This document shows, in pieces, positions 22,634 to 33,884 of a stretch of 64,000 bases of DNA. Origin of the DNA: Tubulanus polymorphus (lineage: Eukaryota > Nemertea > Palaeonemertea > Tubulaniformes > Tubulanidae); contig NC_134033.1 of assembly GCF_964204645.1 (NCBI RefSeq), positions 15,068,155-15,132,154 on the forward strand, given 5' to 3'. The notes under the pieces are model-generated. The model ran no database searches and had not been told where the DNA came from. It was given only the letters and a program-made list of their open reading frames with translations. The position numbers were made by a program, and so were the translations under genes. Every line of letters starts with the position of its first letter. Position 1 is the first letter of the stretch.

Positions 22634-22785
22634 CTTCCACTTTGTTTCTCGTACGGTCGTTCACTATCCGGTATTACCGATTTACTGTTCGAACCTCCGC
22701 AAACTAAATACTTCCAAATACTCGATTTGTGCTCGGTAGCGGTTGCCGCCGCCGACGGGTTATTGTTGTTATTCTTACGCGACAT
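22634..22785 (-). CDS. dlg1: dlg alternative start exon, MSRKNNNNN type
   Basis: The ATG at 22785 opens 50 codons: MSRKNNNNNPSAAATATEHK, SSIWKYLVCGGSNSKS, then VIPDSERPYEKQSG, ending AG|gtaaag. An in-frame TGA lies 13 codons upstream and there is no good acceptor before the ATG, so it behaves as a first exon. The phase fits direct splicing to the PDZ3 exon (SG-R-EPRK). The product would be a short PDZ3-SH3-GuK isoform with an Asn-rich head and one cysteine in a hydrophobic IWKYLVCGG patch, a possible lipidation site by analogy with PSD-95. Codon use looks coding. I do not recognise this N-terminus. Confidence 0.7.
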
Positions 22786-22889
22786 TTTTCGAAGAATTCG
22801 ATAAAGATAAATTCACTAACAATAGTAGCACCAATAGTTGTATATCACAGAAATCGTTTAAAAGCTTCTTCCTCCTTCACGAGACGCGA

Positions 22890-23095
22890 ATTGAGTACGT
22901 AATATTCCAGTTAAAATCTGTAATACTTCAGTCGAAATCGGTAATAATTCGTTTAAAATCGGTAATATTTCTGGCGAAATGCCTAACTTTCAAGTCTACC
23001 TCCGTATTATCGGAGTCCAAATCCGTAATATTCCAGTCCAAATCCGTAATATTCCAGTACGATGAATTCCGGTAATATTCCAGTTCCAGCGAATT
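22890..23095. repeat. Tandem ~20-bp repeats upstream of the 22785 start exon
   Basis: About ten diverged 'tccaaatccgtaatattcca' units begin about 100 bp upstream of the ATG, so they lie in the 5'UTR or proximal promoter of that exon. Confidence 0.75.
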
Positions 23096-23099
23096 CAAA

Positions 23100-26000
23100 T
23101 CCGATGTTTCACTAATGCAAGTGCTATATGATTGTGTAATACAAGCGCGGTATACCGAACGATATATTACAGTTCACCTGATTATAATAAAACAGGTCCG
23201 AGTCCCCTCAGTATATATACAATACGACAGCGCGAGGCCCTAGCTGATATAATTATCAGTACATAACCTAATAACTAACAATTATCAGGTACTGTCTGTT
23301 ATGTGGCCAGCACCAGCGCTTTTAGTGTACATACGCTGCTCCGATATTCATACATAACTTTAATATGACTCCAGTCAATTATCGACGCGATGACCTAAAT
23401 AGGCGACCAATTATAGAATGAAGCGAATGTTTTTATGAAAACACGCCGAATCTTCCATAAATGGAAAAACGTTTCTAATATAATTACCGAGCGACTGATT
23501 GTTACGTCTCGTAAATAGTTACACTTTGCGGTGTCGGGCTACACGACAGCGTAGTATAGCATCGACATATCACGCGTCACAACTGAACCAGATTTGACTA
23601 AAAACGAAACAGGTGTCTCGGGTCCGCATTCGATAAATAATATTCAACGCAGATCCGAGCGACGGGACTCGTCGTGCAGACGCGATCGAAAATCTGCTCG
23701 ACGACGAAATCAATCGATATGAACCAATCGAATTGTCTCCTTCACGGCAACCTGTTACAACATTCTCGGGACGAGGGGTCAGGGTTACGATGACGATTAC
23801 ACGATCTATTTTGCCCGGAACGAAGTCGCGATTCACGAGAACTGGATAACCGATGCGTCTGCAGATGATATCCAGTATTTCCAAAACACAAACAGAGAAT
23901 CCAGTTATTTCCCAATTCCTTGCTGGTATCCAGTCCTAGCTAGTCCTGTATGTCACTGGCGCTGCTATCCATTGAGTAGTTAGTCGCTATTACAAAACAC
24001 ATATGTCAGCAGTGGCAATGGCTAACTGACAACAGAGACACTAAATTAGTTAATCAGATTAACTAATTACAACGAAGGTCGATATGTATTGTGTAGCGAA
24101 GATTACCGCTCATTGAGGGTTGTTTGAGCATCTCGCGAATATCGACGCAAACCCAGTCCTATAACCATATATCACCCGTATTATATTCCGGATCATTGTC
24201 GGGGGTGACCAATAGGCCTATTAGACAAGACAGGCAGCCAGTTCCTTCCACGCCCACTTACAGTAAAATTAATATGTCACCAGAGATATGATATATGGAT
24301 ATCTATGGGGGGCTCATAGAAAGCAGTTTATTGGTAATTACTTGCAATTCAACATTGAGTCACTATTGACTGTCAAATGACAGACAACTTCACAGAGTTT
24401 TTATTTCAGTTTTCTGAAAAGGTCGTTATGAACATCCGATTGAAAAACACAGAAAAACAGTTACGTAACATTCGGGAACAGACAATATGACTGTGTGTGA
24501 GTCAGGCAACCGGAATGGAGGTCATACGCGCTATTGTGCGTTCACAAATCATATAAGGTGGCGTTTATAGACAGGAAGTAATTGAATTCAAATAAACAAT
24601 TTCCGACATATTTCCATATTTCGCAAGAAACACGGACTGACTTCAAATACGGCTATATTCTATACTCAGACCTTAATCTTAAGTGGTACGCCCCCAGGGG
24701 GAATTTCCCCATACAGATATAAGTCAGCAAATAAACAAGATTTTATATTTTCGGTTGCCAGAAGTCATGGCCACTGCTGTAAGATAGTGGCTTATCTGAA
24801 AACAGTTCATTTCCGAACAATCGACTATAAAATTCTCATTGATTTCGTGTCAATAAATGCTCCCTGATAAATAATGTAAAAATCTCGTCAATACACGGAA
24901 ATAGATAAACATTTGAAAACACAGCGCTGCGCACTGAGTTTTATCAATTCAACAACATCTGTGACTAGCAGCTAGTACCAGGCACCGTGGACTTCACTTC
25001 AGGGGTCAATAATATTATACAAATGGAGAGAAGGAGTCCTGGGAATGTCGATAGAGTGATAATCGAAATATCAAGCATATCGGGTTATCGGATAGAGACT
25101 TATCAAGTTACGGCGAGAGGTCGTGTCCTAAAATATCTACACAACTAGTGCCGACACTAAACGAGTCCTATTCCCAAATGACTCGAAATCATTCTCGAAA
25201 AACTCACTGACAGAAAAGAGAAGTTTTGGGAAAATGGTAAAATAGTTGTGAGTGTGGGGGCGGGGGTGTTACAATATTTAGGCGAGTTCGTTCAGAAGTG
25301 AACTGTTTTCAGATTAGCCACTATCTTTGTGGCCAGACGTCAGAGGCCACATTCAAGCTACTGTATCATACCCCACAATCAATTCAATTTCAACATCGAT
25401 TTATTGCTCTAATTGGAAAAAAAAGAAGATAACTACGCGATCCTGAGGGAGGAGAGAACTGCTGCCGCCCGTTTACCTCAAACCCACGCTACACGCTTAA
25501 ACATCTCCTAATACAACCACTATTCCACGCAAATCCTAATTGACAGTAAACTCCGGGAGCTAATCCTCATCGTAATCCATTAGATAGTTAATCCGGGGGC
25601 TCGAGCGCACGTATATATATACACAGCACGGCAGTAAGGGAGAGAACCACTGCTGTATAGATAGACACAACGACCTGCTAGCTCAGCTTGCTTTACATAC
25701 ACGTACATTCTATAGGTTTAATACACCGTTCTAAAATAAAAGACATCTCTCTCCGCGCGCGCTCTCTCCTAACAGCGCCACACAGTACAATAATGCATTC
25801 ATCCACATCAGAACAAATAACACATTATTTCTGTTTTTATAGTCATATGACTTGTTCTAGTGTCACCTACAAGCCTCGTATAATTAAGCTGTAGAAGCCG
25901 CCATAGAGTATTATTATTAGTTGAACAATACATTTTATTGTTGTTGTAAACTGAAAGTGACGAGATACACGAGTTGAATGTATTTATAACATGAGTGAAA

Positions 26001-26814
26001 GTCCATCGAAACGGTTGCCACTATATCACTATATCGGATCATGATGATAGAGGGGGTGGGAAACGGATCTAATTGAACATGTGTAAAGGACAAACATTAT
26101 GCGATCGACCATAAGTATGTATTGAAAACTGATGGCCGGTGAGCCCCTCTAACTAAGGACCCCCTCTATATATGGACCTCCCCCCCCCCCTATTGAGACA
26201 GTTTGACAGACGAGTGTGTTTGTGGTATGTTTTGTGACACTTTTCAAACAATAAGTGAAAATAGATTAAGTCACGCGTGAACAGTAGACACTATACAGGC
26301 TATTACTGTATATATATATATATATATATAAACCTGTTCATGATTATACCAGCAGGGATGCCACATGTATTCTACCAGCCGTATGTACGTTCGGGTATCG
26401 GCTCGTTAAATGGCCACCTGTCAACTTTTTAATTAGTACCGTTAGTCACGTGTGTTTAACGGTCAGTATGACACCTGTACGTGCTGTGACATATCGTTAA
26501 CTGCGTATTCGAATTGCGCGGGTTCCACTTTCAATTTCATGCATTTCAGATTTGGTAGTGATGTTCAGAGAAGGTATCGGCGCCAGATTCAAGTGTCGCG
26601 TGGAAACCGGCGCAGGGTGAAGGGTCTTGAGCGATCGAAAAATGCAGAATTTATAAACGAACAGGAGTGGATCTAGGATACTTGGAAGGCGGGGTATGAA
26701 AGAAAATGAAGAATATTCCGTGGATATAAAGCAGCCACAAGCGTTATCCCACCATCGCGGTTAGATACTTTTGATGAAATCCACCCGAAAAGGAGCAATT
26801 TCCGAAAAGATCGG
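23100..26814 (-). other. dlg1: dlg intron, nothing gene-like seen
   Basis: AT-rich sequence with (TA)n near 25611-25621 and 26310-26330 and a C run at 26180-26191. No exon with paired splice sites and conserved protein was found. Confidence 0.5.
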
Positions 26815-27260
26815 CATCAAATTTGACGAAGCTTTTGACAATCTCTGTCATGACGAACAGAGAAGCTTGTTGACGATACAACAGTCAAGCTGAAGGCCGT
26901 AAGCAGGGTTCCAACATAGGGGTTAAATATTCTAAAGAAACCTATCAGTAAAGATGTCAAATTTGCAAAGGTTTTAACGATCTCTGTCATGACGAACAGA
27001 GAAGGCTCGCAGAGGATACAACAGTCAAGCTGAAAGCCGTAAGCAGGGTTCCAACATTGGGGTTAGATATTCTAAAGAAACCTATCAGTAAAGATGTCAA
27101 ATTTGCAAAGGTTTTGACAATCTCTGTCATGACGAAAAGAGAAGGCTCACAGAGGATACAGTAATCAAGTTGAAGGCCGTAAGCAGGGTTCCAACATAGG
27201 GGTTAAATGTTCTAAGGAAACCTATCTGTAAAGATGTCAAATTTGACGCAGGTTTTGGCG
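26815..27260. repeat. Minisatellite, ~4 units of ~130 bp
   Basis: Units contain 'aaagatgtcaaatttgcaaa', 'gacaatctctgtcatgacga' and 'gaaggccgtaagcagggttc'. The array sits about 70 bp inside the intron after the 27330 donor. Confidence 0.9.
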
Positions 27261-27329
27261 ATACAACCTAATTGCGAAGGCAGGGGTACTCGACCCCTAA
27301 ATCGACCCCCAAAATCACGCACTACTGAC

Positions 27330-27406
27330 CTGGACACATTCTGTAGATAATAATACGGCTTCGGTGGCGCCTCCTGTTTCACCGTCCTACGATATCCACG
27401 ATGCAT
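27330..27406 (-). CDS. dlg1: dlg alternative start exon, MHRGYRR type
   Basis: The ATG at 27406 opens MHRGYRRTVKQEAPPKPYYY then LQNVS, ending AG|gtcagt. An in-frame TGA is 13 codons upstream with no acceptor between, so it reads as a first exon. Joined to the PDZ3 exon it gives NVS-R-EPRK in frame. The Pro/Tyr run PPKPYYYLQNV is striking for such a short exon and may be a binding motif. No function is assigned. Confidence 0.65.
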
Positions 27407-29187
27407 AATAACAATAGAAATCCGCGGTAACCGAGGGCGACATCACCACGGCGACGAGACAGAGCAGATGACGACGGTAAAGGAAAAGTGACCCACTCCT
27501 CGCTGTCGTTTCACTCGCGCTCCTCGTGGTTTTAAAACCTCGCGTGTATGTACATATAGTTTGATATCACATATTAAATATGTGAAGTTACAATCGAAGA
27601 GCTTAAACATCAAGTCGGAAATTTTCGCGCCCAAATTAAATTCGTATTCGCGCTCTAAATACGAATCATACTCGAAGATATCAAATTTTTATTTTCAAAT
27701 TCTGTTTTTTATTCGTAGTTGGAAATATTCGGGAATTTCGAGCATCGAAAGGGCCGCGCAGCGAAAATAACAATCCGACGAATATACCATCGGAATGCCA
27801 GCGCGACAGTTGATATAGTAAAATGTATTTTGAATATGAATAATGCCTCGGAGACATGTGACCTCTATTTCTATACACATACCTACACTGAGCACGCGCG
27901 GCGCCACGTACGCAGGCATCAATCAATGAAAAATCTAATATCATAAATTTCCACCACAAGCGCCAAAGCCTGTGACGAGTTATTTCTAGAAGGAAGTTAT
28001 TTCGGTTGTTTTCGGAAGCTGTCGAATTTTGTGATTTTCATGAATGGGTTATGTGCCCTAGACAATTTTCCAATGAATAACTTTGAACAATAGTCAAACT
28101 ATTAAAATGGAGAGAGTTTTCGCACATCTGTAAACATTGGAACTTCAATTCTTTCAAGCCAAATTCCGCGCGCCCATTTGCAGTCATAGCTTAGACCAGT
28201 CTAGCCAATATAACAACTTGAAAACAGTCTACTCTCATTTTGATTCTATAACCAATGTAACAACTTATGACCAGGCTAAGATCATTTTGGTTCTACAGCC
28301 AATCTTACAACTTAAGACCAGACTTAATTTCTAAGTTAAACTGGGCTCTGGGCCCAGTTCCATAGTCAAGACTTAAGCCTAAAAGTGGTTTTAAATCTTA
28401 ACTGGGTCCAGAGATGTGAATTCAACTAACTGATGGGATAAAGTTCAACCTGATCCATAAACCTGGGCCGGGTATAAAACTGAACTTCTGACAGTCAAAT
28501 GACTCTTGAAGTCTCTATGTATGGTAACCCGATGACTTCAGGTCGCATATCTCTAAATGGGTTGAATAAACAAATGCTCAAATTTGACCGCGGAAATATG
28601 ATACACAACATACAGTTTGTACATGTGTAAATAGGATAAATAAGGGTCCTTCAATCCTGGCCCTAATCATCTCTTCATGTCTCAAATTACACAGGTATCT
28701 TTCACTATGAATGCTTGATTGTTTGGCCCTCAGACATTATAGATATTCATAGATATTCAATTCTAAGAAATTTCCGCTCTCCAGAACGGGTCAATCTGAC
28801 CGATTGATAGAAAGGGAAATCTTAAATATAAAACCAAGTTCGGCAGTTTATATAGACAGGGTGGCCACTTTTCACGAATTAACAAATCCCTTGAATTTTC
28901 ACAGAATTTTTCCATGTGATTACACAAAATTCCCTGAATGAATCAGAGAAATTTCTAAACGTTACAATTCATGCATTTTTCAGTGAATCATGTATCGATA
29001 AGGAAACACGTGGTCAATAAAATTATCCGAATTCACTGAGTTTTCCGAGTTTTTAGTAAAACCGATTTTTCTATTTCCAGGGAACTACGGCATTTTCAGG
29101 TTTCCAGATCAATGGCCACTGTCGGAGTTGAGATGTCGCTAATTTTTGAGTTTTGAAAAAAAAGAAGAAAACCAGAAATATACTTAC
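27407..29187 (-). other. dlg1: dlg intron between linker exon and MHRGYRR exon
   Basis: The first ~500 bp (27407-27930) are CpG-richer and may include the promoter of the 27406 start exon. 28180-28410 holds diverged 'aacttaagaccag' palindromic element sequence, followed by a hAT-like copy at 28857-29118. Confidence 0.45.
28857..29118. mobile_element. hAT-like dispersed element, most complete copy
   Basis: Starts 'cagggtggccacttttc' and ends 'ccagatcaatggccactg', with inner 'ccatgtgattacacaaaat', 'aatcagagaaatttcta' and 'acgtggtcaataaaatta'. Ends are inverted and no coding capacity is present. Confidence 0.7.
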
Positions 29188-29284
29188 AAGGGAATATCCT
29201 CGTCAAACCCTGGTTTAGTGTTAACCGGAACGTAACTCGGAGGTGGTAGTCCGGTTCCTGGTTCCTCCGCGTACTCGTTGTGTA
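29188..29284 (-). CDS. dlg1: dlg exon, PDZ2-PDZ3 linker (HNEYAEEPG...)
   Basis: A 97-nt exon, HNEYAEEPGTGLPPPSYVPV then NTKPGFDEDIP, ending TT|gtaagt. With the PDZ3 exon it yields DEDIP-L-EPRK. It is a Pro- and acid-rich flexible linker, expected at this place; sequence conservation here is low in the family. Confidence 0.85.
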
Positions 29285-29394
29285 CTGAAAATACAACACA
29301 ACTCCCGTCGTCTAAAATGTTTTACAAATTTCGCAAACACGAAAAAACAATTTCTTCATTTCATAGACGATATAATACCGAGTTCATGCGAGGG

Positions 29395-29815
29395 TTTGTA
29401 CCATCTATCCTCGCTTGCCAGGGTTTGATTGCCTCCTGCCGGAGCTCATGCCAATACAAACTCTGGCCGCTGACCCTTCATTGGTCTACTACATTTTCCA
29501 AGATTCCTTAGGCGGACAGGTTGCCATAAAGCCGCCACCAGTCTATGGATTAAGCCAAAAATTTATATAAAAAATATATTTAAAATATGAATTTTTGATT
29601 AAGCCAATCAGATGCGTTGTTCTCCACTGGCAGAATCGTTGCGCAATTGATTGGCTAGATATATAGACTGGTGGCCACTTAGCGGCGACCTGTCCGTCCA
29701 CGAAATCTTGGGCAGTGCGATATACCAATGAAGGGGTTGCGGGCAGGGTTTGTGTTGGCGTGAGCTTCGGCGGGCGGCAATCAAACCCTGGCAAGCGAGG
29801 ATGCTACCGTCGATA
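29395..29815. mobile_element. Foldback element, 'atcctcgcttgccagggtttg' ends
   Basis: 'atcctcgcttgccagggttt' at 29408 returns as 'aaaccctggcaagcgaggat' at 29783-29803. Inner parts (ctcatgccaatacaaactct versus the 'aggg...gtttgtgttggcgtgag' side, and 'gccaccagtctat') are also inverted. Confidence 0.7.
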
Positions 29816-30101
29816 GTAGTCTTCGACGAGGCAAAATAAACAAAGACAGAACTTCGAAAAAAAGATTTCACGAAAAATGCACGAAAATTTGAAAAATAAT
29901 TCTTATGTCGATAGAAAATGTTGCATCATGCAAGGCGGCCATTTGGCTGGTTATATATAGGGGGCGCCATGTCGCGCATGCATCGTATTCAAATCCCGGG
30001 CCGGTTAATCGTTACTACAGTTACGGGCGATATCGAATTAGTAATTGTTGTTTATTTTCCCGAAAAATTTGTCGGTAGAAAATAGTGTCAATATTGCTTA
30101 C

Positions 30102-30134
30102 CAGGTGGCGATGCGGTTTCTGAAGGCAAGGGAG
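30102..30134 (-). CDS. dlg1: dlg 33-nt microexon, PDZ2-PDZ3 linker
   Basis: The sequence tttgcag|CTCCC...CACCTG|gtaagc encodes (A)PLPSETASPP. It is phase 1 at both ends, so it can be included or skipped without changing frame (G+CT or G+TA both code). Confidence 0.75.
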
Positions 30135-31040
30135 CTGCAAACAAAAAGCGATTAGCTATTAGAGAGATAGATGGCAGCACTGAATAGAATAAGAGGTTGG
30201 CCTTAAAGTACGCACGAACCACATCCGTGGCGCGAAGGCGGTCTAGAATTGATCTCGGAAAATAGGCGATCATTTAACTATCGTACTTCATGAGCAGCCT
30301 CTATATTTTATAGTCAAACATGTACAAAACAGAGGTAGGTTCAAAACAAACCCCTTCCCCCCCTATCCCTCCTCCCCCTCTCCCTCAGCTCTCTCCTCCC
30401 CTAGGATGGGAAATAGCAAAAACAATATCGATTTCATCGCAGCTACTAAACTCAAATAATCAATACTAAACACAAGAGCGCACAACGTTTTATTATTATA
30501 TATCGTTATTGTATGATAATGATGAAGCATGGATTTAACAGACCAGAAATTTACTCTATCACGAGGACAGATTTTTCGTAAAAGTTTAAAATCTGAACTT
30601 TTCTGGCTGAACGTTCATAAAACTGATGAACAGTGCATCATTAAACGTTCTCAAACTCCGTTATAACGCTGCTATCCATTTTAACGCCAGTGGTCGCTAA
30701 ACGTTAACACGTTTCGGAGAATAAATTTGTCAGATCTAATTCAAATTCGATGAAAACACTATCATTATGACACCAATCTCTTCATAATGCCATGTTCTTA
30801 ATACTAATGGCATCCCACATAGGTAGAGATTTGAATCTGATGAAATCCTGAGACTCGACCACAGCAAGAACCCCTGCCTGATTAGCCAGCCTAATTGTGC
30901 CGGTGAACATACACCTTAGCCATTCAGAAGTCATAGCTAATGCTCAAGTACCGGCACACTTAGGCTAATCGGGCCGAGTTTCATGTCGGGGGCAGTCTCA
31001 CGATGCCATCAGGTGCTTTCCCCTGCCGAGCGAGGATGTA

Positions 31041-31170
31041 TCAAACGAGGGCTGCAGTTGCTCAATATTTGGTTAAAGATAATCGGCAGATAAATACCGT
31101 AGTAACAATAAACTTTTAATTGTCACTATCTGCTGGTTAACACTAGCCAACATTGAGTAACTGCAGCCCC
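31041..31170. mobile_element. Palindromic MITE, 'ggggctgcagttactcaa' family
   Basis: Ends 'agggctgcagttgctcaat' and 'attgagtaactgcagcccc' are inverted. Relative of 12708-12843. Confidence 0.7.
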
Positions 31171-31255
31171 TGACTTCGACCTGTGTTATAATCACATTTT
31201 GACAGTTCAGTTTTCGAGTAAATTCTTGGTATGGAAATCCACTACATCATATAGA

Positions 31256-31308
31256 CGAGGAGGGAGGGGAGGGGGAGGGAGGGGGAGGGGGAGGGAGGGG
31301 GAGGGGGT
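31256..31308 (+). other. G-quadruplex-prone tract
   Basis: More than eight runs of three to five G with A or GGA spacers on the plus strand, which is the C-rich template side for the dlg transcript. Confidence 0.6.
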
Positions 31309-32069
31309 TATACAGTTACATGCAAGCTATCCATACATTCAACATACACAATAATCATTCTTCATTCATCACACGCGGCTAGATTTTAGTTCATTCAGAT
31401 TCAACCAGGTGTCGCTACGTTTCCACGAGTTACGTTTCCAATGTAATCGATTGTTAGTCGAAAATTTCACGGCATTAGTTACGGGCGAAATTGAAAAATA
31501 TTTGACAGGATACAAGTGACTTCTTTGCTGTTTCCAGAATTCCCTCTTAAAGATGGTCGAAAATTTGGTGGCGATAATTCAATTAGTGGAGGACAGTACC
31601 GACATCTTTCCCATTAAAGATTTTCCAGGATTTCATCCGTATTTTATTGTTACCTGCGTATGTTACGTTCGGTTATATGCTAATTAGTCGATTATACTAG
31701 ACCGTCGACAGTTCCATTCTAAGCCGCTAGATGGCAGCGATAACTGATCAAATTTGGAGAACGACCTTTGCTAACAGTCATTTCCAGGCATCAAAAACAA
31801 ATGAGCAGATTTTTCAACCACAGAAAGGGATAAGGGATCAGGGTCAGGAACAGGCTGTGGCGCGTGGAAATGGCCGTTAGAAAACATCGCTCTCCGGTGA
31901 ATTTTGACGAAGCGTATTATTGTCATCGGATTGAGCTCTGATGGAACGGACGACGGTTCAATGAAGCGTTCTACACAATTCTAGCTCCGTGCAGGTGGCA
32001 GCAGCAGCAGCAGCAGCAGCGAGCGGCGTCCACGAGGTTATATACGCGACTGAGGAGGAAACACCTTAC

Positions 32070-32220
32070 CCTGTTGGAACTGATCATCCTCACCTCGTGC
32101 GAGGTATTCCTCCGACATGTACGTCGGTTTCGCGATGACCAAACGAACGCGTTCTTGCGTGGCTTTCAACGCGGCAACGGCGTCTTCATGAGTGACGTCT
32201 ATCAGAGAATTCTCATTCAC
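32070..32220 (-). CDS. dlg1: dlg exon, second half of PDZ2
   Basis: A 151-nt exon with VNENSLIDVTHEDAVAALKA and VRLVIAKPTYMSEEYLARGE. VN...L.DVTHE.AV.ALK is the PDZ2 helix-B region with the class I ligand His. Acceptor tttcag, donor G|gtaagg. A second phase-1 donor inside (GCACGAG|gtgagg) could give a nine-residue shorter form. Confidence 0.95.
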
Positions 32221-32424
32221 CTGAAATTATTATCATATATCAACAATCTGGTACACATCGACCGCGGCAGCTTCCATTCGCTCTAATCAGTGAAAGTTCA
32301 TTTCCAAGGATCGTTTAATGTATATATCAATCCGCAGTCTCAACCCTGCATCTGCACCTGCACCCCTTCAGAAATTCATTACGTTTGTGTTAGACTATTA
32401 GAATGTACATGAAGTTGATTTTTA

Positions 32425-32665
32425 ATAAAAATATCTCTGATGAAGTTCTGAACACATGTGAAGTGCGGTCATTTTTGAAAGCTTGGTGATAAAATGTCTA
32501 ATGTCTGGTGTTTGTAGTTCATTTTCAATTAGAAATGTCTTAGGTGAAGTACTGAACACATGTGAAGTGTGGACGATCAGTTTTTGAAAGTGCGCTGATA
32601 GAATGTCTGGTGTTAGTAGTTCATTTATAATTAAAAATGTCTCCTGAGTACATGTGAAATGTGGA
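32425..32665. repeat. Repeat family 'tcaggtgaagttctgaacac', ~2-3 units
   Basis: Units of about 110 bp with 'acacatgtgaagtgtggacg', 'tgataaaatgtctaat' and 'tggtgtttgtagttcatttt'. The same family forms the 56930-57300 array. Confidence 0.8.
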
Positions 32666-32745
32666 TGATCAGTAAATCGGAAGAATTTTGGACGTGTGAA
32701 TGGGTCGACGTGGAATCGATTCAGACTTTCAAACATCATTCTAAC

Positions 32746-32882
32746 CTGCATGAGTCGATCCCCGACTGCGAGGCGGCCATCTTGCTCGGCGGCGCCACCT
32801 TCGATGACTTTAGTGACAAATATACCGTTGTCGCTGGGAATATGTTGATTTCCTACTCCTCCAGCGATACTGAATCCTAATC
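32746..32882 (-). CDS. dlg1: dlg exon, first half of PDZ2
   Basis: A 137-nt exon with [37 protein letters not shown] and [26 protein letters not shown] is the hallmark of Discs-large PDZ2. The GLGF loop is split by the intron (G|GA). Donor CAG|gttaga, acceptor ttttag. Confidence 0.97.
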
Positions 32883-32965
32883 CTAAAACAGAAACAGCAA
32901 AATATTCTACAATTACAAAGCAATCAACTTCTCTATATTACCAACAGTTACCATTATCTCATTAA

Positions 32966-33042
32966 TTACTAGTAACATACACCGCACTGTTCATCACTGA
33001 TTTATACACTGCACTGCGGTGTAGACGCAGTGAAAGGGTTAA
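32966..33042. mobile_element. piggyBac-like MITE end, TTAA flank
   Basis: 'acactgcactgcggtgtagacgcagtgaaagggTTAA' is the reverse-oriented end of the 8498 element family. Confidence 0.45.
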
Positions 33043-33061
33043 GGGGAGACCAGCGAAGACG

Positions 33062-33350
33062 TGTCACCGGCCGCTTGAACAACTCGGACAGATTTCCCTG
33101 ATTTTTCCGAGTGATTACACAAAATTCCCCGAATGAATCAGAGAAATTTCTAGGTTTAAGATTTCACAATTCATTCATTTTTAATGAATCACATATTGAT
33201 AAAGAAACACATGTAGTCAATAACATTATCCAAATTCTCCGAATTTTCCAGGTTTTTGGTAAAATTTGTCATATTCCCTACATTTTTCAGATTTTTTCTA
33301 GATTTCCCTGAATTTTCCAGGTTTTCCAGATATATGGGCGCTCTGTTCGT
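33062..33350. mobile_element. hAT-like dispersed element copy
   Basis: Shared 'gagtgattacacaaaattcc', 'agaaacacatgtagtcaata' and 'ttttggtaaaatttgtcata'. Confidence 0.6.
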
Positions 33351-33500
33351 GATATCTTTTTCGCAGGCTAACAGTTCTGATACCGCGGCTATTCCGAATA
33401 TTGAGAACGTTGCGAAAACATATTTCAAGCATCTGACGTATTCTTGAATTAGAAACCAATCGACTTTCAAGTGAGAATTCAAGACGAGATGCGGACAAAC

Positions 33501-33567
33501 CTTTGTTTCCTTTATAAAGTATGATTTCCTGTATTTCTTCAGCGGGAGTTCTCGGTCTTTTAATGCT
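33501..33567 (-). CDS. dlg1: dlg exon, PDZ1-PDZ2 link and PDZ2 strand A
   Basis: A 67-nt exon SIKRPRTPAEEIQEIILYKG-NK. It matches the (V)KRRKP...(M)EIKLIKG.KG region of relatives. The donor AAG|gtttgt is non-optimal. The phase fits [12 protein letters not shown]. Confidence 0.92.
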
Positions 33568-33884
33568 CTACAAACAAACAACGCAATCAGTTTCATCGAC
33601 GTTTTAAACATCATCGATAATTCATTAACGCAACCTCAATAATCATATACCGTACGTCACTACAGTACATATCACAGTTTACAGTCGTAAGGCTATATGC
33701 AATATTTATATATTTCAATAGCACTTGAATTTTAACTCTGATCTACAGATAAAAGAGTAGGAAGAGAGGGGAGTGTGAGGATGGAGCAGAGCAGTTTATG
33801 GAGGGATATGGAGAACTGGGAAGAGAGTTTGGGATTATTCAGTTGTTCCAACACTGAAAGGGGTATATGGAGAGAAAAGGCGTA

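Larger units (their letters stand above)
29285..32069 (-). other. dlg1: dlg introns around the 33-nt microexon
   Basis: 29390-29830 contains inverted segments (cctcgcttgccagggtttgat at the left, rc at the right) around an AT-rich centre, a ~430-bp foldback element. 31041-31170 is a palindromic MITE and 31256-31308 a G-rich tract. Nothing else gene-like is seen. Confidence 0.55.
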
